Below, in pieces: positions 9,294 to 19,332 of a stretch of DNA of 64,000 bases. Made by a program: the position numbers and the translations under genes. A model generated the notes under the pieces. That model ran no database searches. It saw only the letters and a program-made list of their open reading frames with translations, and had not been told where the DNA came from. The stretch is from Candidatus Obscuribacterales bacterium. Its GTDB lineage: Bacteria; Cyanobacteriota; Vampirovibrionia; Obscuribacterales; Obscuribacteraceae. The stretch covers positions 1-64,000 of the forward strand of contig JAKFVU010000045.1 in the NCBI GenBank assembly GCA_021732025.1, given 5' to 3'. Within the stretch, counting starts at the first letter, position 1, and every line of letters starts with the position of its first letter.

Positions 9294-9394
9294 ATGTATG
9301 AATGAATGTGTGAATGGACTATGAGGATAAGGTATTTGGAAATGAAAGCAATACAGGAATCCAGAAGTAGGCACCGCAGTTAACACCATCACCA

Positions 9395-10066
9395 ATGATT
9401 AAACTTAGTAAGCTTGCTCAACTGTTAACAACACACGCACAGCCATTAAAATGGGCTTTGGCTCTGCTTATTATCAATGCTTCAACCTACAGCTTTGCTC
9501 TTCAACACGGGTCCGTGAAGTTCGACAACCAATCTATTCAAATAGCTTCGTTTTGCCTATCAGGCTTTGTCTACTTCTTTGTGGTTTATCGCCTAGCCAG
9601 GCCGTTTGGTGTGCAAGATCTTCAAGCGTTGCTGATACTCTTATTTCTTCCGAGTTTTCTTTTAGTAGACTCTACGATAAAACACGCCCTAATAATCACA
9701 GTTCTATTATGCCGCTGGCACAAAGTCTCAAGGATTATTGGCAGCACAGCAGCAGCGATAGTAGGAATTGCACTGCTTTATTTCGGGCTTCCTAGCCTTC
9801 TCTATTACTACATTTATTCCCCGCAGAACAAAGTGCTATTCAGTAAAACAGACGGTGTCTATTACCTGTACGGATATGCTTGGCAAAATATACCCAGAAC
9901 AACATATTTACTTTTTCGCAAAGTAGAACTGTTACCTGGCATCAGTCTTGAAAAGAAAGTTACCGATTACACCAGCGACAAACCGGTCACTGTAATCCGC
10001 ACGCCGGAAGGCAAGTATAAAATTGTCGACATTCCATCCGACATTCCGTCCGAGATTCAAAAATGA
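9395..10066 (+). CDS. hypothetical membrane protein, paralogue of the preceding gene
   Basis: The 223-residue protein has four predicted membrane segments followed by a soluble C-terminal part. Matching motifs with its neighbour are YRLARPFGVQDLQ against YRLVKPKGAEHAQ, LLPGISLEKKVT against ICPGLSLVKEVT, and EGKYKI against TGKYSI. The two are therefore an old tandem duplication separated by about 100 bases containing GAATG-type short repeats. The protein ends in IPSDIPSEIQK. Two large palindromes follow the stop codon and probably end transcription. Function unknown. Confidence 0.65.
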   Translation: MIKLSKLAQLLTTHAQPLKWALALLIINASTYSFALQHGSVKFDNQSIQIASFCLSGFVYFFVVYRLARPFGVQDLQALLILLFLPSFLLVDSTIKHALIITVLLCRWHKVSRIIGSTAAAIVGIALLYFGLPSLLYYYIYSPQNKVLFSKTDGVYYLYGYAWQNIPRTTYLLFRKVELLPGISLEKKVTDYTSDKPVTVIRTPEGKYKIVDIPSDIPSEIQK

Positions 10067-10086
10067 ACTTGAGGTCCTTAGAAGAA

Positions 10087-10106
10087 ATAGTTGAGTACTC
10101 AACTAT
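10087..10106. repeat. 20-bp perfect palindrome with TTGAGTACTCAA core
   Basis: The sequence is fully self-complementary around GTTGAGTACTCAAC. It lies 21 bases after the stop of the + strand membrane-protein gene, in a gap where genes converge. It is related to the palindromes at 10150-10173 and 53708-53745 by the shared core. Confidence 0.75.
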
Positions 10107-10149
10107 CCACGTTTCTAACACATCCATGCAGGTAGGCTTCGTTACTTCA

Positions 10150-10173
10150 AAATTGTTGAGTACTCAACAATTT
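10150..10173. repeat. 24-bp perfect palindrome with TTGAGTACTCAA core
   Basis: A second perfect palindrome with the same GTTGAGTACTCAAC core and different flanks (AAATT/AATTT) ends 11 bases before the stop codon of the convergent glycosyltransferase gene. In RNA it can form a hairpin ending in TTT on either strand, so it may act as a bidirectional terminator. Confidence 0.75.
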
Positions 10174-10183
10174 GCTAAATCAA

Positions 10184-11923
10184 CTATTGGTCGCTGGGCA
10201 TTAAAGCATCATGATGTATGTAAATGCGGTGGTCATCAACTATTCCAGCAAATTGATAGTCCTTAAAAATCGGATCGGCAATAAACTTAGAATCTTCCAG
10301 AATGTCCCACATGCGCGTGTTCTGAATCAGTATCAGCTTTGGCCGCTTACTACGAATATCCTCTTTGTAATCAGCAATAACCTTGGCCTTAAAACCGTCC
10401 ATTTTGGCCTTACTAGAATCAGAAGTGGCTTTATCACTCGCGTATATCAAAGTGGGAAGCAACATTCCATGTAAATATCGGGATGCCGGTGCACGCTTAG
10501 TTTGCAACAGAAGCGGATAACCAGGCGCAATGCTCCTGGTGATAAACAAGACAGGGTCACCAATTTTGGTATATCGAAGAATGACAGCACACAATGATTC
10601 GCTATCTGCTCTAGCTGCTTGCCCCTTGTAGCCAACCAAAGCTAGGTCTAACTTATCCGCCTCGCTAGCCCTTTGTAGCTGCTCAGAAATCACCTGCACG
10701 GCAATCTGCCCCTGCCAAATTAAGATAGCTCCCATCCAAATAGCATCAAGCCGAGCACTGTCAAACCAAACACGGTCGAAACGCTTAAGGACAGCCAGCG
10801 CATACCGCCGCAAGAAGCACACGCCAATGGCCGCCTCTACTCCGAGCAACATATAAGTGCCGGCCACAAATGGCAAAGCGTGATTGAGCCAAGGTTGACC
10901 CTGCAGTAGATAAGCAGCTAATCCAAACAGACTGAAAGCCATTAATGGCATTATCAAAGCGGAACAGCGCATCAGCGCCATACCAAGAGCACAAGCGATA
11001 ATCAGCTGATAAATGCGCTCATTCCACATCTGCGCCCAACCGACAAACTGAAACATGATTGAGGTGCCATACTCACCATAACCGGCAGCGAAAATTGGCA
11101 CCATGAAAGAGAAATAGCCGTCTTTCATATCCTGCGGCATTGCCAAAATACCTAGTGAATACAAAACTCCTAAGACCGCCACAGCAATAGTCTCTGGAGC
11201 CACAAAGTTTCGCCAGCGCGGCTTCTCCATAAACCACAAAAGTTCAAGTAATACAGCTGCACCAAGATAGTACTGCTTGAAGAACAAGCCAATAGCTGCA
11301 AGCGATCCAGCGATAATTGCGGCTTTCGCACTTACACTAGCGCCTTCCCTTGCACGACCATTAGCAACATCGCTGTCCACAGGACTCCCGCTAATACCAG
11401 CATTCCCATTCCAGCGCAGCCACCTGACTATGAAATATGGAAAGAACAATAGTAAAAATATATGCTCTCGCTGACCAAACTCGTCCATGCGCGAAAGCCA
11501 AAGTGTCAAACAAGAGAAGGACAGCACAAGCGGTACGAAGAGAAACGCCTCTTGGTGTTTTGCTTGTTTCCACAACAACCATGAGCTAAAGCCCACACTA
11601 TACAACCAGCAGCCTATGATGGTAAATGCAAAGGCCTGGGGCGCAGGAATGGTAAGAAGTCTTGACACCACCACCGGTAGCATATGAACATAGAATGCCA
11701 GCGGTGGATTAACATCAAAGATATCTACATAGAGGCGTTTGCCCTGTAACAGAAGCTCTCCGATAGCAACAAACATTGATTGATCAGGCGATATCTGCAG
11801 CGGAAACAATAGCGGAAAAATCAGCAGACGCACCAAGGCAAGCGTCAGCAGCAGCCCACCTAGTATGAACATGCAGTTTCTAGTGGATGCATCCATCGAC
11901 AAATCTAACGGCAGCTTCTTCAT
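10184..11923 (-). CDS. GT-C-fold membrane glycosyltransferase-like protein (type B of a pair)
   Basis: The 579-residue polytopic protein has roughly ten membrane segments. The first outer loop carries SPDQSMFVAIGELLLQGKR followed by DVNPPLAFY, the acidic-loop plus PPL layout of GT39/GT83-like (ArnT/PMT_2) enzymes that use lipid-phosphate sugars. Further family marks are EFGQREHIF with FIVRWLRWNG and a C-terminal soluble part with PVLFITRSIAPGYPLLLQ. A sugar-transfer role at the outer face of the membrane is likely; donor and acceptor are unknown. The start overlaps the stop of the type A gene by 4 bases (ATGA), so they are translationally coupled. A closely similar A-B pair lies at 32972-36360. 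Confidence 0.75.
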   Translation of the reverse strand: MKKLPLDLSMDASTRNCMFILGGLLLTLALVRLLIFPLLFPLQISPDQSMFVAIGELLLQGKRLYVDIFDVNPPLAFYVHMLPVVVSRLLTIPAPQAFAFTIIGCWLYSVGFSSWLLWKQAKHQEAFLFVPLVLSFSCLTLWLSRMDEFGQREHIFLLLFFPYFIVRWLRWNGNAGISGSPVDSDVANGRAREGASVSAKAAIIAGSLAAIGLFFKQYYLGAAVLLELLWFMEKPRWRNFVAPETIAVAVLGVLYSLGILAMPQDMKDGYFSFMVPIFAAGYGEYGTSIMFQFVGWAQMWNERIYQLIIACALGMALMRCSALIMPLMAFSLFGLAAYLLQGQPWLNHALPFVAGTYMLLGVEAAIGVCFLRRYALAVLKRFDRVWFDSARLDAIWMGAILIWQGQIAVQVISEQLQRASEADKLDLALVGYKGQAARADSESLCAVILRYTKIGDPVLFITRSIAPGYPLLLQTKRAPASRYLHGMLLPTLIYASDKATSDSSKAKMDGFKAKVIADYKEDIRSKRPKLILIQNTRMWDILEDSKFIADPIFKDYQFAGIVDDHRIYIHHDALMPSDQ

Positions 11924-13560
11924 TGGCTCTGCCCTCGCGGCAGGTAGACGCCGATATTGTAATTAAAGCCCGTGCGCTCAACAGGTTCTTGATTTGCGCC
12001 GTGCAATCGAGCGTGGCCTTTTATCTCGTAGTTCTTCAAAAGCGTCTCGGCAACTTTGTGCTTCTTCAGCAGATCGTCTATCGTGACGTCTTGCACAAAA
12101 ATCATCTTGGCACGTCGTGCCTCAATATCTTGCGCCAGACGACGATAAATTGGCTCCGCATACTGTTCAAACTTTTTCGGTTCGAGGCTCTCGCGTTCGC
12201 AAGCTTCAAGCTGCACAAGAAAATCAGACTGCAGCAGATAACCGCTCTGTTTGCGCTTCATTTGCAAAACCAGTGGATATCCCGGCTGCAAACTGTCGGT
12301 TAAAAACATAACCTCATCGTTTTCTCGAGAATACATTGACAGCCAAGACGCACAGTTAGCTGGCTCATCCGAACTCAGCATCCTCATCTCGGCCACCAAT
12401 GGCAGTCCGCGGCTAATTTTGCTTTCTTGCTGCTTCAAGAACAGGCCAGCAGGCAACAAAACACTTAATGCGTAGACGGACAAAACAGCCTTGTAAAATC
12501 TCGGTGCCTTCCTTAGCCGAAGCACTAGGGTGCCAACTATACCTAAGTTGATTGAAAGCAAAAGAGTAGTAGAAAAAATCATGGGAATGGCGCTTTGACT
12601 CAATCCTTTCAATTGACTCAAATAAAGGCCAAAACCAATTAAGAACATTACAACCAGCGGGCCAGCCAAAGTTGTTCGCCGCCTGAACGGCAAAGAAAAG
12701 AGGATGGCTGCTAGACTTAAGTAAAAAATGTCACGTCTCTCTGGCACACTACCCATGCCATAAATAGACCAATCATGGCACTGGTAGCCCAGAGAAAGCA
12801 TTGGATAAACTAGCGACAAATAGCTTGTTCTAGCCGCTTCTGGCAGGGCCAAAGCCACTAGCAAACAAAAAGATGCAGTACAAATGCTGGCGCGAACCTC
12901 TAAGGCCAATAGGGGGTGAAACCTTCGTATCGAAAGCAGCCAGAAGACTTCGAGCCCTGCCCCTATTAGAAGAATACTTTGCCACAGGCAAAAACCTAGA
13001 GCAGCGAATGCTCCAGACAACATAGCTTCTCGTCTAGAAACTGCATGGCCATTCCAACGCAGCCATCTCACAAGAAAATATGGCATGAACAACATCACAG
13101 CTAGATGCTCGGCCTGACCCATCTGAAAGAGCATCAAGACGTTTGCAACAGCCAGGCCAACAAGAAAGAGAGGAAAGTATTGCCACTCTCGGTGGTATCG
13201 CCTTGGCAATAAGATAGCGGCACATGCCATTACCGAAACAAGAGCAATCAACCAGGCAATAAGATTAGAGGCCAAACTCGCGTCTATATTTAGAGTTTGC
13301 GCCAGCAGCAATGGCACAAGGCAGCCATACAAGACAAGCGGCGAAGACAAACAAAGAAAATCTACATACGGCACTTTGCCGGTCGCCAATAACTTTGCAG
13401 CTTCCAAATTGAGAGCCACTTCTGGGGCGCTCATGAGTGGATAAGAACAAATAATTGAAAGAATCAACACGAACAAAACCACAACCAAAGCCAGGCTCAC
13501 TAACGAGTATTTTGCCTTATTACTTAGTGGCGTCTTTGCAGCACTTTGGCCAGCATTCAT
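11920..13560 (-). CDS. GT-C-fold membrane glycosyltransferase-like protein (type A of a pair)
   Basis: The 546-residue polytopic protein is the first gene of a two-gene unit. After the first membrane span it has LNLEAAKLLATGKVPYVDF followed by CLSSPLVLYG, the equivalent of the PPL loop in type B. It then has GQAEHLAVMLFMPYFLVRWL and a soluble C-terminal part with VMFLTDSLQPGYPLVLQ. These marks are shared with type B and suggest the same GT-C ancestry; a catalytic acid is less obvious here (Glu of LEAAK). A and B could act as a heterodimer or transfer successive sugars, which is inference. Its closest relative in the window is 32972-34654. Confidence 0.72.
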   Translation of the reverse strand: MNAGQSAAKTPLSNKAKYSLVSLALVVVLFVLILSIICSYPLMSAPEVALNLEAAKLLATGKVPYVDFLCLSSPLVLYGCLVPLLLAQTLNIDASLASNLIAWLIALVSVMACAAILLPRRYHREWQYFPLFLVGLAVANVLMLFQMGQAEHLAVMLFMPYFLVRWLRWNGHAVSRREAMLSGAFAALGFCLWQSILLIGAGLEVFWLLSIRRFHPLLALEVRASICTASFCLLVALALPEAARTSYLSLVYPMLSLGYQCHDWSIYGMGSVPERRDIFYLSLAAILFSLPFRRRTTLAGPLVVMFLIGFGLYLSQLKGLSQSAIPMIFSTTLLLSINLGIVGTLVLRLRKAPRFYKAVLSVYALSVLLPAGLFLKQQESKISRGLPLVAEMRMLSSDEPANCASWLSMYSRENDEVMFLTDSLQPGYPLVLQMKRKQSGYLLQSDFLVQLEACERESLEPKKFEQYAEPIYRRLAQDIEARRAKMIFVQDVTIDDLLKKHKVAETLLKNYEIKGHARLHGANQEPVERTGFNYNIGVYLPRGQSQ

Positions 13561-13700
13561 CCCAAAACTCTTGTCAAATAGTCAATGTTCGAGTCTAGTA
13601 TAGAGTCTTCACTGCAACATTCCAATCAAACCAATTTTGACCAACCAGATAACGTATACTGCCTCATCTTACCGCTGTACCCTGCCATGGAGAACTTTCG

Positions 13701-14414
13701 ATGTCGCAACTATCGCTAATGTCGATAAGGAAACTAGCCTCTGCCACGGCACTCAGTGCACTTCTTAGTACGTTACTCACATGCACTACTTCCAATGTGG
13801 CACACGGTGCAGCGACGCAGCAACAGCCCTATCTGAGCATGCGGAACACGTCGATGAATCAAGCCAGTCAGCAAACTGGCAAAGTTTCACCTATGCTTGG
13901 CGCAACTACATCTGAAAAAGACTTGATTGCTTATTTCGGTGCCCCAAACGTAAAACGCCAAACTGTTCACGTTGTCGAGGGTGAAACCAGCAATGGTACT
14001 GTCATTTATCCCAACGACCCGAAGCGCAGGGTGACATTTATCTGGAAGGACGTCAAAAAGCGTGACGTACCAGAAGTCATTCGCATTGAAGATCAGCCAA
14101 GCCAGTGGATCTTGCCCAATCAAATCACAACAGGTACAACCCTAACAGAACTAGAAAAAATGAATGGCAAGGCCTTTAAAATGTCGGGCTTTGATTGGGA
14201 CTACGGCGGAAACATACTTTCTTGGAACAACGGCAAACTTGAATCATTGCTCAAATCAAAGTCTGGCAAAGTCAGTGCCACTGTGAGTCTCGCACCACCC
14301 AAAGACAAGCATAGCTCTGATGAACTATCGGGCGACAAAGAAATTCCGTCGAGCAATCCAAGTATGCGTAAGCTCAATCCAGTGGTGGCAACAATCTCAA
14401 TATTGGCACCCTAA
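13701..14414 (+). CDS. hypothetical secreted protein, 237 aa
   Basis: An N-terminal signal peptide is likely: basic residues at 9-11, a hydrophobic core of ALSALLSTLL type and a cleavage region around VAHGA (about residue 37). The mature part has GATTSEKDLIAYFGAPN near residue 68, then a basic/aromatic segment and TTGTTLTELEKMNGKAFK near 145, which loosely recalls SmpA/OmlA-like folds where a small domain repeats an 'xLG' motif, but the match is not strong. It is divergent from the type A glycosyltransferase gene and convergent with the large Clp_N-array gene. Function unknown. Confidence 0.65.
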   Translation: MSQLSLMSIRKLASATALSALLSTLLTCTTSNVAHGAATQQQPYLSMRNTSMNQASQQTGKVSPMLGATTSEKDLIAYFGAPNVKRQTVHVVEGETSNGTVIYPNDPKRRVTFIWKDVKKRDVPEVIRIEDQPSQWILPNQITTGTTLTELEKMNGKAFKMSGFDWDYGGNILSWNNGKLESLLKSKSGKVSATVSLAPPKDKHSSDELSGDKEIPSSNPSMRKLNPVVATISILAP

Positions 14415-14447
14415 TTGCGATAAACGAAAGCAGATGAATAACCAACG

Positions 14448-17400
14448 TTACAGCTCATAAGCTTGGTCACTTGTAGCGTCATTGTTAATACCAATACTGC
14501 TGCTCTTCTTCGCTGCATCCTCCAGCAACTTGCCCTCAGTCACTTCAATCAACTTATCGAGACTGAGACCCATCTCTGTGAGCACCCGCGCGGCCACACC
14601 ATGACCTTCTCGCAAAAGACCAAGCAATATATGACCTGTTCCGATTTCATCGTGCTGCAAGCGCTGAGCCTCGCATAAAGCTAGATCGAGCATGCGTTGG
14701 GTACGAGGAGTAAAGGGCACTTCGTCAGCAACATTACCTGAACCCAGGCCAATGATGGCCCTCACTCGCCGACGAACATCAGTCAAAGAGAGACCATAGG
14801 TTAGAAGCACCTGACCGGCGACACCATCACCAGCGGAGATAAGACCGAGCATAACCTGCTCAGTACCAACAAAGTTATGACCCATTTGCCTAGCTTCGCT
14901 GGCAGCGAATTTCATCGCTCTTTCGGCAGTGGCTGTCACTTTGAAGCTAGCTTGACTCAATCCATCTACGAGCAGTCTAGAAGCACGAGTTGGTTCAGCG
15001 AGCATGGGCGGCATCAGAGTGGACCCTCCAACTACTTCCTCAGAGCGCAGCTGCAGAGCCACCAAGAACGGAAAGAATTTCTCATCGTTACTCTCAATCA
15101 GAGCAAGCAGTAGATGCTTCGTTTGCACCCAGCCGCCCCCCTCAAAGATAGAAAGTTGAAACGCACGCAAGAGCAACTTGTCAGCTAATGCGCTAAAGCC
15201 AACAAAAGCTGAAGAGCTTCTAGGGCGGGTCCCCTGCAATAGTCGATCCAACCTGTTACGTAGTGCAAATCTATCGATGTTCAATGTAGTCAAATGATAG
15301 GCACATGAATTGGTTGGAAGATTTAAGAGGGCAAAGAGAAGCTGAGGAGCATCAACGATACCGTTATTGCGATTGCACGAATCAGCCTTGGCTCCATCAA
15401 TAACAGTACGAAGGTTCGCTGTGAAACGCTCTTTCAGAGCAATCCAGTCACCTTTTGGCAGGCCAAGGGATTGGTCAGAAATCATTCCCTGTAGCGCCCC
15501 GTGTACAGATTCGCGAATATGTTCTGGAGCTATGCCTGGATGTGGATCGCTGAGGCGATCATCCGGGAGTGCTAACGCTGCTTGATAGTCGACAATCGGC
15601 AAAGACTCGCGCAGTTTCTCAATAGTCTGATTAGTTTGCGCAGCAGCTTCTCCCAAGGCAGAAATTGCTACTTGCTCCTCGGCCATAATCTCTTGAAGCT
15701 TTGCTACATCAACACCTGCTCGCTGAAGTATTATGCTGGCAAAATATCTTGGATTAGTGACGATGCCCAGCAGCAAATGCTCCGTGCCCACTTTGCCTTC
15801 GATGAAATGGGCACCACTTCTAGCCAAGTGAAATACACCTATCGCATCAGAAGTGTATGGTTCACCGCCATGCGAAACACGTGAACCCGACTGTACAAAC
15901 CGTTCGATTTCAGCCCTCACTCTCTGAGCAGTAACACCTAGAGATTGCAAAATGACTCCAGCTTTTCCTTCTGGTTCTAAAATTAGAGCCAGCAAAATCT
16001 GTTCAGTACCAACCAAGCTCAGTCGCTTCTCGCGAGCTTCTTCATGAGCTATTAAAATTGCCTTGAGGGAGTCAGCAGCAAAATTATCGAAGCGCCTAAT
16101 AGCTGCATCTGAATAGGTGAATCGCTTTGATTGCGGCAGAACTTGATCTTCTTCGCGGCTGCCAGTCTCTATCCCAGGCCTTGTACCAACCGTGTCTTCC
16201 ATTCTCGGCGCGGACATTCTATCGAAAATAAGCTGGCGCAGGTAACCTATGTCAACGCTCAAGCTGCGTAAAATCGTCACACCAGCGCAATCTTCGCGAC
16301 TAAAGCTGCCACGATCCAGAACTTTTTGTTGACTAATAATTCCAATAAGTAACTGATCTGGACCTATAGTTTTCAAACCAAACCGTCTAGACATTTCGAA
16401 TGCTTTCTCAAAAGCAATAATAGTATTCTTGCTGAACGGCAAGTCTGCTTTGATGTGACCAGAGACGACTCCATACTCTTTTTCTATAGCGCCTCGAATT
16501 GAACCACTGGTAATACCAATTGCCTGCAAGACAGTCGCAGACACGCTGTCTTCACCTGACAAAACGCCTAATAGAAGCAAGTCTGTTCCCACATCAGTCC
16601 GGCCCAAGCGCCGGCCCTCTGCTATAGCCAACATAATGGCGCTCTGAGCGGTGACGCTGAAAATTTTCATGGCATGCTTTTCAGGACTATCACCGACTCC
16701 ACCAAAGAGCTTGTCTCTGTCTTTATCGGTTAAGTTGAGAAACGGAGGCTGTTCAGGAGTATCTGGACTCACTTCATTTGCGGGGAACAAACCAGGCTCA
16801 TTGGCCTTAAGCAGCAACATAACAGTGTTCTGATAATCTTGATAATTGTAATTTAGATTGGCAAAAAGCTGAATACAAGAATCATGCTTTAAGATTCCGC
16901 ACAACAAATGATCAGGCTCTATAGTGCTACTCTTGCAAAGTTCAGCCATAACTCTGGCACTAGTCAAAGCTGCCCGTGTAGATTCTGAAAAAGCGACGGC
17001 CTCAGTAAGTGAACCAAACGAACTCTTCATTCGTTGCACACTACCTCGCATTCTAGAGATGGATATTCCCGTAATAGCTGCGGCTTTCACCGCGATTCCA
17101 GAACGCCAACTCAGTAATCCAAGTAAAATATCACTGGGCTCGATCAATTTTTGCGACAGCGATTGTGCATCCTCAAAACAGCGCCGAAGAACCACAAGAG
17201 AAGGATGACTCAACAGCTCGTAGATTGACTCACTGCCCAGATCAAAAAGCGATCGGAGTTGATCAGTTTCTGCAACCGGAGTCAATTCAAGACCTTTCTT
17301 TTGGAGCTTAAGGGCAGTACTAGCTCGCAATCGATCAATGCTAACTGTGAACTGTCGCAGCAAGGTATAAGCAGGCCCGTTTTCTTCAACGATGATATTG

Positions 17401-19310
17401 ACAAACAAGTGCTCAGGCCTGATTACTTCTAGACCAGAAGAGACCACTGCGTTAAAGGCATGTTGCATAACCTGAAGTGAAAGGTTACTGAAAACTATTT
17501 CACTGCTGCTAGCGCCTTGTCCATGGCCAGTTAGCCGCTCGACATCAAAACGAAGATCATGGAGAGAAATGCCTATTTTCCTGAGCCGTTCAGCACCCTT
17601 GTTCAATCGCTCATCACAAATACCCAGCAGTAAAAACTGCGAATCAATGACAGCATGGCCCAGCCTAGAAGCTTCTTCCCTCGCAAACATCAAAGACTTA
17701 ATTGCATCATCAGAGAAACGCTCGAAGCCTTTTTGCTTTGCAAGCGGCACTAAAGCTGAATATTTTGTAGCCATCAACGGCGGAATGTTGGCATTCTGGA
17801 GCGTTTTCTTAAGCCTATCAATGTCGATAGACAGATTGCGAAGTACCTTGAAACCGGCACTGTTTTCATCTGCCAAAATAGCCAGCAGAACGTGATCTGT
17901 GCCTACATAGCTCCTCTTCTCTTGCAGAGCGTTCTTCCGCGCTACTAAAATCAGCTCGTTTACCTTTGAACCACACCTAGACTCGCATGGGGACTCAGCC
18001 TTCTCGCGACCTGGCATATTTGCAGACTCTTGACGCAGCTCTTTAGTCTTAACGTCCCAAGTATGCAAGGCCAACGACGCTAATCCATCGGTCTCTGTTA
18101 TTAATCCGAGCAACAAGTGGTCGCTATCGACTTCAACGTGTCCCAGTCGGTGAGCTTCTTCTTCCGCCAAGACAAAAGAGTGCTCTACCATTGCAGACAG
18201 CGTCAATTCTTGTCTAACTTGGGCCTTGTTGTCAGCCTGGCTCCTTTCGACATCGAGACGTGGAATGCTCTGTACAACTGACTGTAAGACTTCCTTCCTC
18301 ACGTCTAGAGCAGGGCCTTCACCTCTTTCACCCAAGACACAAATCACCTTGCGCAGGTCTTCCATCAGCAATTCAGTGTTAACGCCAAGTTTTTGCAAGC
18401 CTTTTACCGCACGGCTTTCATCGTAACTCAGCAGTGCTAAAAGCAGATGTTCCGGATAAATTATGCCCTTACCAGAACGTTTGGCCGCCACCGATGCCAT
18501 TTCGACAGCAGCGAAAACTTGATTAGACAAGTGAAATTCTGTAGGTGCAAGATCTGAGATATTCCGCTCATTCTCATCTGTTGTAGCCAGTCTAAGTGCC
18601 TTGAATTCAATCTTATTAGCAACTAACAATTTAGCGGCCTGGCTGCTACCTTCAGCAAAAATTCCTACCAACAAATGCTGCAATTCTAACTTTTGGCTCC
18701 TTGCCCAACGATACTCATCTTGCGCACGCTGCATCGCTACAACAGCACTTTCAGAAAAAAGATCGGAAATTTTGGACTTCTGCAACGGGCCTTTCGCTGA
18801 GCGAGCTAAGGCCTGTGATTGAACTGGCGGCGGTGGATAAGCTGGGTTGGTACCACCCGTTTGTTGCTGCTTATTGGCCGGCTGGACAAAATCAAGAACG
18901 TCGATTCTTATCTTTTCGAGATCAACATTGTGTTTACCCAATACCTGTTTAGCGACCGCACCATCTACTTCCAGCAAGCCGAGCAGCAAATGCTCTGTTC
19001 CAATACAAGTGTGCTCCATGTCTCGAGCTATGTTCCAACCAGTCTCAAGCAATTTTTTTGCCCGTGGAGTGAACGGAATTTGAACAGAAACATTGCCGCT
19101 GCCCTTACCTATAATTGCGAGTACAGTGACTCTCAAATCTTTCAATTTGATATTATGAGCGCGCAAAACTCGCGCCGCTATGCCAGTGCCTTCGCCGCAC
19201 AAGCCAAGCAAGATTTGCTCAGTGCCAACAAAATTGTGTCCCATCCTGCGGGCCTCTTCCTGAGCCAGCATGATCACTTTGATTGCTTTTTCAGTGAAGC
19301 GCTCAAACAC
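14448..19310 (-). CDS. giant Clp_N-domain array protein (nine double Clp_N modules, no ATPase)
   Basis: All 1620 residues can be divided into nine double Clp_N modules: about 1-179, 180-368, 369-528, 529-700, 701-883, 884-1075, 1076-1292, 1293-1453 and 1454-1620. The first, seventh and ninth stay close to ClpC ([20 protein letters not shown] at the start, VGTEQ/VGTEH in module 7, [19 protein letters not shown] at the end); the inner ones have diverged. No Walker A or B, UVR or AAA segment is present, so it cannot unfold proteins itself. Clp_N domains bind substrates and adaptors; a multivalent scaffold, substrate trap or ClpC regulator is inferred. The start is GTG 19310 with AGGGG upstream; it lies 22 bases after the next array gene on the same strand. 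Confidence 0.9.
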   Translation of the reverse strand: MFERFTEKAIKVIMLAQEEARRMGHNFVGTEQILLGLCGEGTGIAARVLRAHNIKLKDLRVTVLAIIGKGSGNVSVQIPFTPRAKKLLETGWNIARDMEHTCIGTEHLLLGLLEVDGAVAKQVLGKHNVDLEKIRIDVLDFVQPANKQQQTGGTNPAYPPPPVQSQALARSAKGPLQKSKISDLFSESAVVAMQRAQDEYRWARSQKLELQHLLVGIFAEGSSQAAKLLVANKIEFKALRLATTDENERNISDLAPTEFHLSNQVFAAVEMASVAAKRSGKGIIYPEHLLLALLSYDESRAVKGLQKLGVNTELLMEDLRKVICVLGERGEGPALDVRKEVLQSVVQSIPRLDVERSQADNKAQVRQELTLSAMVEHSFVLAEEEAHRLGHVEVDSDHLLLGLITETDGLASLALHTWDVKTKELRQESANMPGREKAESPCESRCGSKVNELILVARKNALQEKRSYVGTDHVLLAILADENSAGFKVLRNLSIDIDRLKKTLQNANIPPLMATKYSALVPLAKQKGFERFSDDAIKSLMFAREEASRLGHAVIDSQFLLLGICDERLNKGAERLRKIGISLHDLRFDVERLTGHGQGASSSEIVFSNLSLQVMQHAFNAVVSSGLEVIRPEHLFVNIIVEENGPAYTLLRQFTVSIDRLRASTALKLQKKGLELTPVAETDQLRSLFDLGSESIYELLSHPSLVVLRRCFEDAQSLSQKLIEPSDILLGLLSWRSGIAVKAAAITGISISRMRGSVQRMKSSFGSLTEAVAFSESTRAALTSARVMAELCKSSTIEPDHLLCGILKHDSCIQLFANLNYNYQDYQNTVMLLLKANEPGLFPANEVSPDTPEQPPFLNLTDKDRDKLFGGVGDSPEKHAMKIFSVTAQSAIMLAIAEGRRLGRTDVGTDLLLLGVLSGEDSVSATVLQAIGITSGSIRGAIEKEYGVVSGHIKADLPFSKNTIIAFEKAFEMSRRFGLKTIGPDQLLIGIISQQKVLDRGSFSREDCAGVTILRSLSVDIGYLRQLIFDRMSAPRMEDTVGTRPGIETGSREEDQVLPQSKRFTYSDAAIRRFDNFAADSLKAILIAHEEAREKRLSLVGTEQILLALILEPEGKAGVILQSLGVTAQRVRAEIERFVQSGSRVSHGGEPYTSDAIGVFHLARSGAHFIEGKVGTEHLLLGIVTNPRYFASIILQRAGVDVAKLQEIMAEEQVAISALGEAAAQTNQTIEKLRESLPIVDYQAALALPDDRLSDPHPGIAPEHIRESVHGALQGMISDQSLGLPKGDWIALKERFTANLRTVIDGAKADSCNRNNGIVDAPQLLFALLNLPTNSCAYHLTTLNIDRFALRNRLDRLLQGTRPRSSSAFVGFSALADKLLLRAFQLSIFEGGGWVQTKHLLLALIESNDEKFFPFLVALQLRSEEVVGGSTLMPPMLAEPTRASRLLVDGLSQASFKVTATAERAMKFAASEARQMGHNFVGTEQVMLGLISAGDGVAGQVLLTYGLSLTDVRRRVRAIIGLGSGNVADEVPFTPRTQRMLDLALCEAQRLQHDEIGTGHILLGLLREGHGVAARVLTEMGLSLDKLIEVTEGKLLEDAAKKSSSIGINNDATSDQAYEL

Positions 19311-19332
19311 TAAAAATCCCCTACGTCCTTGT

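Noticed and set aside
10063..10266. 67-codon plus-strand frame through the two palindromes
   Set aside because: It overlaps the palindromes and the end of the glycosyltransferase gene and has no ribosome-binding site.
18819..19313. 164-codon plus-strand frame over the first Clp_N module
   Set aside because: It is antisense to a clear Clp_N coding region and has no ribosome-binding site or recognisable motif.
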